DNA of 49,004 nucleotides, taken from Taibaiella sp. GTDB taxonomy: Bacteria > Bacteroidota > Bacteroidia > Chitinophagales > Chitinophagaceae. The translations under genes and the position numbers were made by a program. The stretch covers positions 1-49,004 of the forward strand of contig JAHHDV010000023.1 in assembly GCA_019739295.1 (NCBI GenBank), in the 5' to 3' direction. Positions 47,238-49,004 of this stretch are shown here, piece after piece (the stretch's first letter is position 1; each line of letters starts with the position of its first letter). Under the pieces are notes generated by a model. The model was not told the DNA's origin and made no database searches. It saw only the letters and a list, made by a program, of their open reading frames with translations.

Positions 47238-48230
47238 ATGAAAAAGATCTTACTTTTAGCAACGCTTTCAGGTGGTATCTTCCTGAGCCGGGCCCAGGAG
47301 TACAAGAATTTTGAAACTTTAAAGGCCAAAGATGATAAGACTGACAATATCGATACCGTAGCTACTGTCTATAGCGGTGTATTCTCTATTGGCATCAATC
47401 AGGGAATGCTGCACAACTGGGCCGCAGGAGGAGAGCTGATCTCCGCCAATATCAATGCGCTTTTCCAGGGCACTTATATCCGGTATAACGGCAGGTCCAT
47501 CTGGACCAATAACCTGGATATGGCCTTTGGACAGTTCTACGCGTACTCGAATGGATTTATCCCGCGCAAAACGGATGACCGGATCGACCTTACATCCAAA
47601 TACGGATACAGGATCAACACGGAAAAAGACTTTTACTTTACGGTATTATTCAATGCCAAAACACAATTTGCGGATGCATATGACTATGAAATGCCCGACT
47701 GGGAAAATCACCCGATATCCTCTCCGTTCTCTCCTTTATACCTTACGTTAGCCCCGGGTGTGGAATACAGAAGAGGTTCAGAATTTTCCGTGTTCTTTTC
47801 CCCTGCTGCGATGAGGGGTACCTTCGCAAGTACAAAATACACGACGATGAACCCGGAAGGTGCGTTCGGCGTAGCATATGATAAAATTTTCAGATTTGAA
47901 ATCGGCGCATACCTGACTGCCAGGTACAAGAAAGACATTACACCTCATTTCTCTTACAATGGCAGGTTTGATGCTTTCTCCAATTACCTTGCTAAAGATA
48001 CCTACCTGGACGGTGTATTGGTCAAAGAGGATAATCCCGGGAATATTGATATCCTCTGGGACAATAATTTTTCATATAACTTCCTGAAATATTTCTCTGT
48101 AAACTTCGGGTTGCTGGGCATTTATGACAATGACCTTCCATACATGAAAAATGAAGATGATCCGACCCGTGGCCTGGGTTGGTGGCAGGTCAAGCAATAT
48201 CTGAATGTGGGATTCAACTATAAGTTTTAA
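47238..48230 (+). CDS. DUF3078 family outer-membrane-type protein
   Basis: A 330-residue exported protein of the Bacteroidetes DUF3078 family. The signal peptide is MKKILLLATLSGGIFLSRAQ. The DUF3078 core has GINQGMLHNWAAGGELISANINALFQG and later many amphipathic strands, ending QYLNVGFNYKF with a terminal Phe, as in outer-membrane barrels. It follows gldB by 11 bases and is probably cotranscribed with it. Function unknown. Intact. Confidence 0.87.
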   Translation: MKKILLLATLSGGIFLSRAQEYKNFETLKAKDDKTDNIDTVATVYSGVFSIGINQGMLHNWAAGGELISANINALFQGTYIRYNGRSIWTNNLDMAFGQFYAYSNGFIPRKTDDRIDLTSKYGYRINTEKDFYFTVLFNAKTQFADAYDYEMPDWENHPISSPFSPLYLTLAPGVEYRRGSEFSVFFSPAAMRGTFASTKYTTMNPEGAFGVAYDKIFRFEIGAYLTARYKKDITPHFSYNGRFDAFSNYLAKDTYLDGVLVKEDNPGNIDILWDNNFSYNFLKYFSVNFGLLGIYDNDLPYMKNEDDPTRGLGWWQVKQYLNVGFNYKF

Positions 48231-48308
48231 GCATCTCGATCCTTTTATAATTTTTCACTACAGTCAGAATTCATTACTTTTGAGTTTTGACTGTATTTTT
48301 TTAGCGGT

Positions 48309-49004
48309 ATGTCAGCCTACGATTATAAGATTAAATTACCCGAATTTGAAGGACCGTTCGATTTACTGCTTTTCTTTATTGAAAGAGATGAAGTGGATAT
48401 CTACAATATTCCCATTCATCGGGTTACCCAGGACTTCCTGGATTACATCCACCAGGCGGAACAGCTCAATATCGAACTGGCCAGTGATTTTATTCTTTTC
48501 ATATCCAACCTGATGCGGATCAAGGCCAAAATGCTGCTTCCCAGGAGAGAGCTGGATGCTGCAGGCAATGAGATAGATCCAAGACAGGAACTGGTGGACA
48601 AAATCCTGGAATACAAAAGATACAAAGAAGCTGCCGCAGCCATGGCTACATTAGAGGCGGAAAGGCTCCTGCAGGCCAAAAGAGGAAATATAGAAAAAGA
48701 ACTGGAGGAGATCGGTAAGCAAAATGCGGAGGGAAGTGAGCTACAGCATGTCACCATGTATAAGTTGATGCAATCCTTCGAGAAAGCGCTCAAGAAGCTG
48801 GAAGAGCGGAACAATAAGCCACAGCACATCGTCGTCAAGTACAACTATAGTATGGAAAGCCAGCGTACTTTCCTGATGAATTATTTCCAGCATCACGATA
48901 AATTAGCTTTTGAAAAGCTGCTGGAATCCAGTACAGACAGGATACATATCATATTTACCTTCTTATCCATACTGGAATTGATACAGCAGGGCTTCATCAA
49001 TGTC
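48309..49004 (+). CDS. scpA: Segregation and condensation protein A, 5' part
   Basis: The N-terminal 232 residues of ScpA, the kleisin of the bacterial condensin (Smc-ScpAB). It starts MSAYDYKIKLPEFEGPFDLLLFFIE, the usual opening. The conserved DFILFISNLMRIKAKMLLPR block and the helix ELQHVTMYKLMQSFEKAL follow. The gene runs off the end of the window, so the C-terminal winged helix is incomplete. Start chosen at the first ATG after the intergenic region. Confidence 0.95.
   Translation, partial: MSAYDYKIKLPEFEGPFDLLLFFIERDEVDIYNIPIHRVTQDFLDYIHQAEQLNIELASDFILFISNLMRIKAKMLLPRRELDAAGNEIDPRQELVDKILEYKRYKEAAAAMATLEAERLLQAKRGNIEKELEEIGKQNAEGSELQHVTMYKLMQSFEKALKKLEERNNKPQHIVVKYNYSMESQRTFLMNYFQHHDKLAFEKLLESSTDRIHIIFTFLSILELIQQGFINV

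Noticed and set aside
1..49004. tRNA, rRNA, CRISPR arrays, transposases or prophage
   Set aside because: None could be recognised by sequence or structure in the window.

Overview
The window is a chromosomal segment of a Bacteroidetes bacterium, most likely of the Chitinophagaceae/Sphingobacteriia branch. The evidence is a short Bacteroidetes-type primary sigma factor beginning MRQLKI, a GldB-like gliding lipoprotein, two secreted proteins with type IX secretion (T9SS) C-terminal sorting domains, DUF3078, DUF2027-Smr and DUF2975 proteins, and several promoters of the Bacteroidetes form TTG-N19/21-TAnnTTTG. No tRNA, rRNA, CRISPR array, insertion sequence or prophage was recognised.

Layout. 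1-2.8 kb (+): an oxidative and general stress group with the C-terminal part of a large-subunit catalase, a small membrane protein, a pyridoxamine-phosphate-oxidase-fold stress protein and a DJ-1/PfpI protein. 2.8-8.6 kb (-): the complete four-gene ligase-associated DNA repair operon (exonuclease, ATP-dependent ligase, Lhr-like helicase, PdeM endonuclease). 8.7-13.5 kb (-): a stress-type accessory block with a KTSC protein, a small lipoprotein, a DUF892 ferritin-like protein, a very low-complexity KGG-motif protein, a sigma-54 activator with a degenerate receiver domain, and a small membrane protein. A sequence fitting a sigma-54 promoter lies just upstream of the KGG gene. 13.7-24.6 kb: flippase, phosphohexomutase, DUF481 barrel, DUF2027-Smr protein, ffh, TlpA-like thioredoxin, an ABC ATPase, a short-chain dehydrogenase and galE. 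25.4-32.1 kb: rpoD, a lipoprotein, a MauE-thioredoxin fusion, a Bcr/CflA transporter, a three-gene surface-protein operon and an HTH/DUF2975 pair. 32.4-37.8 kb: fumC, purC, a one-domain asparaginase, an LptF/LptG permease and sucC. 38-40.6 kb: two tandem T9SS cargo paralogues and recR. 40.6-49 kb: a secreted VWA protein with a histidine kinase, tex, gldB, DUF3078 and the start of scpA.

Sequence quality affects the reading. About 28 single-base frameshifts break 14 genes, including ffh, recR, purC and an LPS-export permease. Every one that could be resolved is one extra base in a short homopolymer, and removing it restores a full-length family member. These genes are annotated as one feature each and the frameshifts are treated as probable sequence errors.

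The most interesting candidate system is the block at 9.9-13.1 kb: an enhancer-binding protein that lacks phosphorylation residues, next to a sigma-54-like promoter driving an intrinsically disordered, charge-segregated KGG protein, with a ferritin-like DUF892 gene behind it. Second is the operon joining a secreted VWA protein to an orphan histidine kinase.
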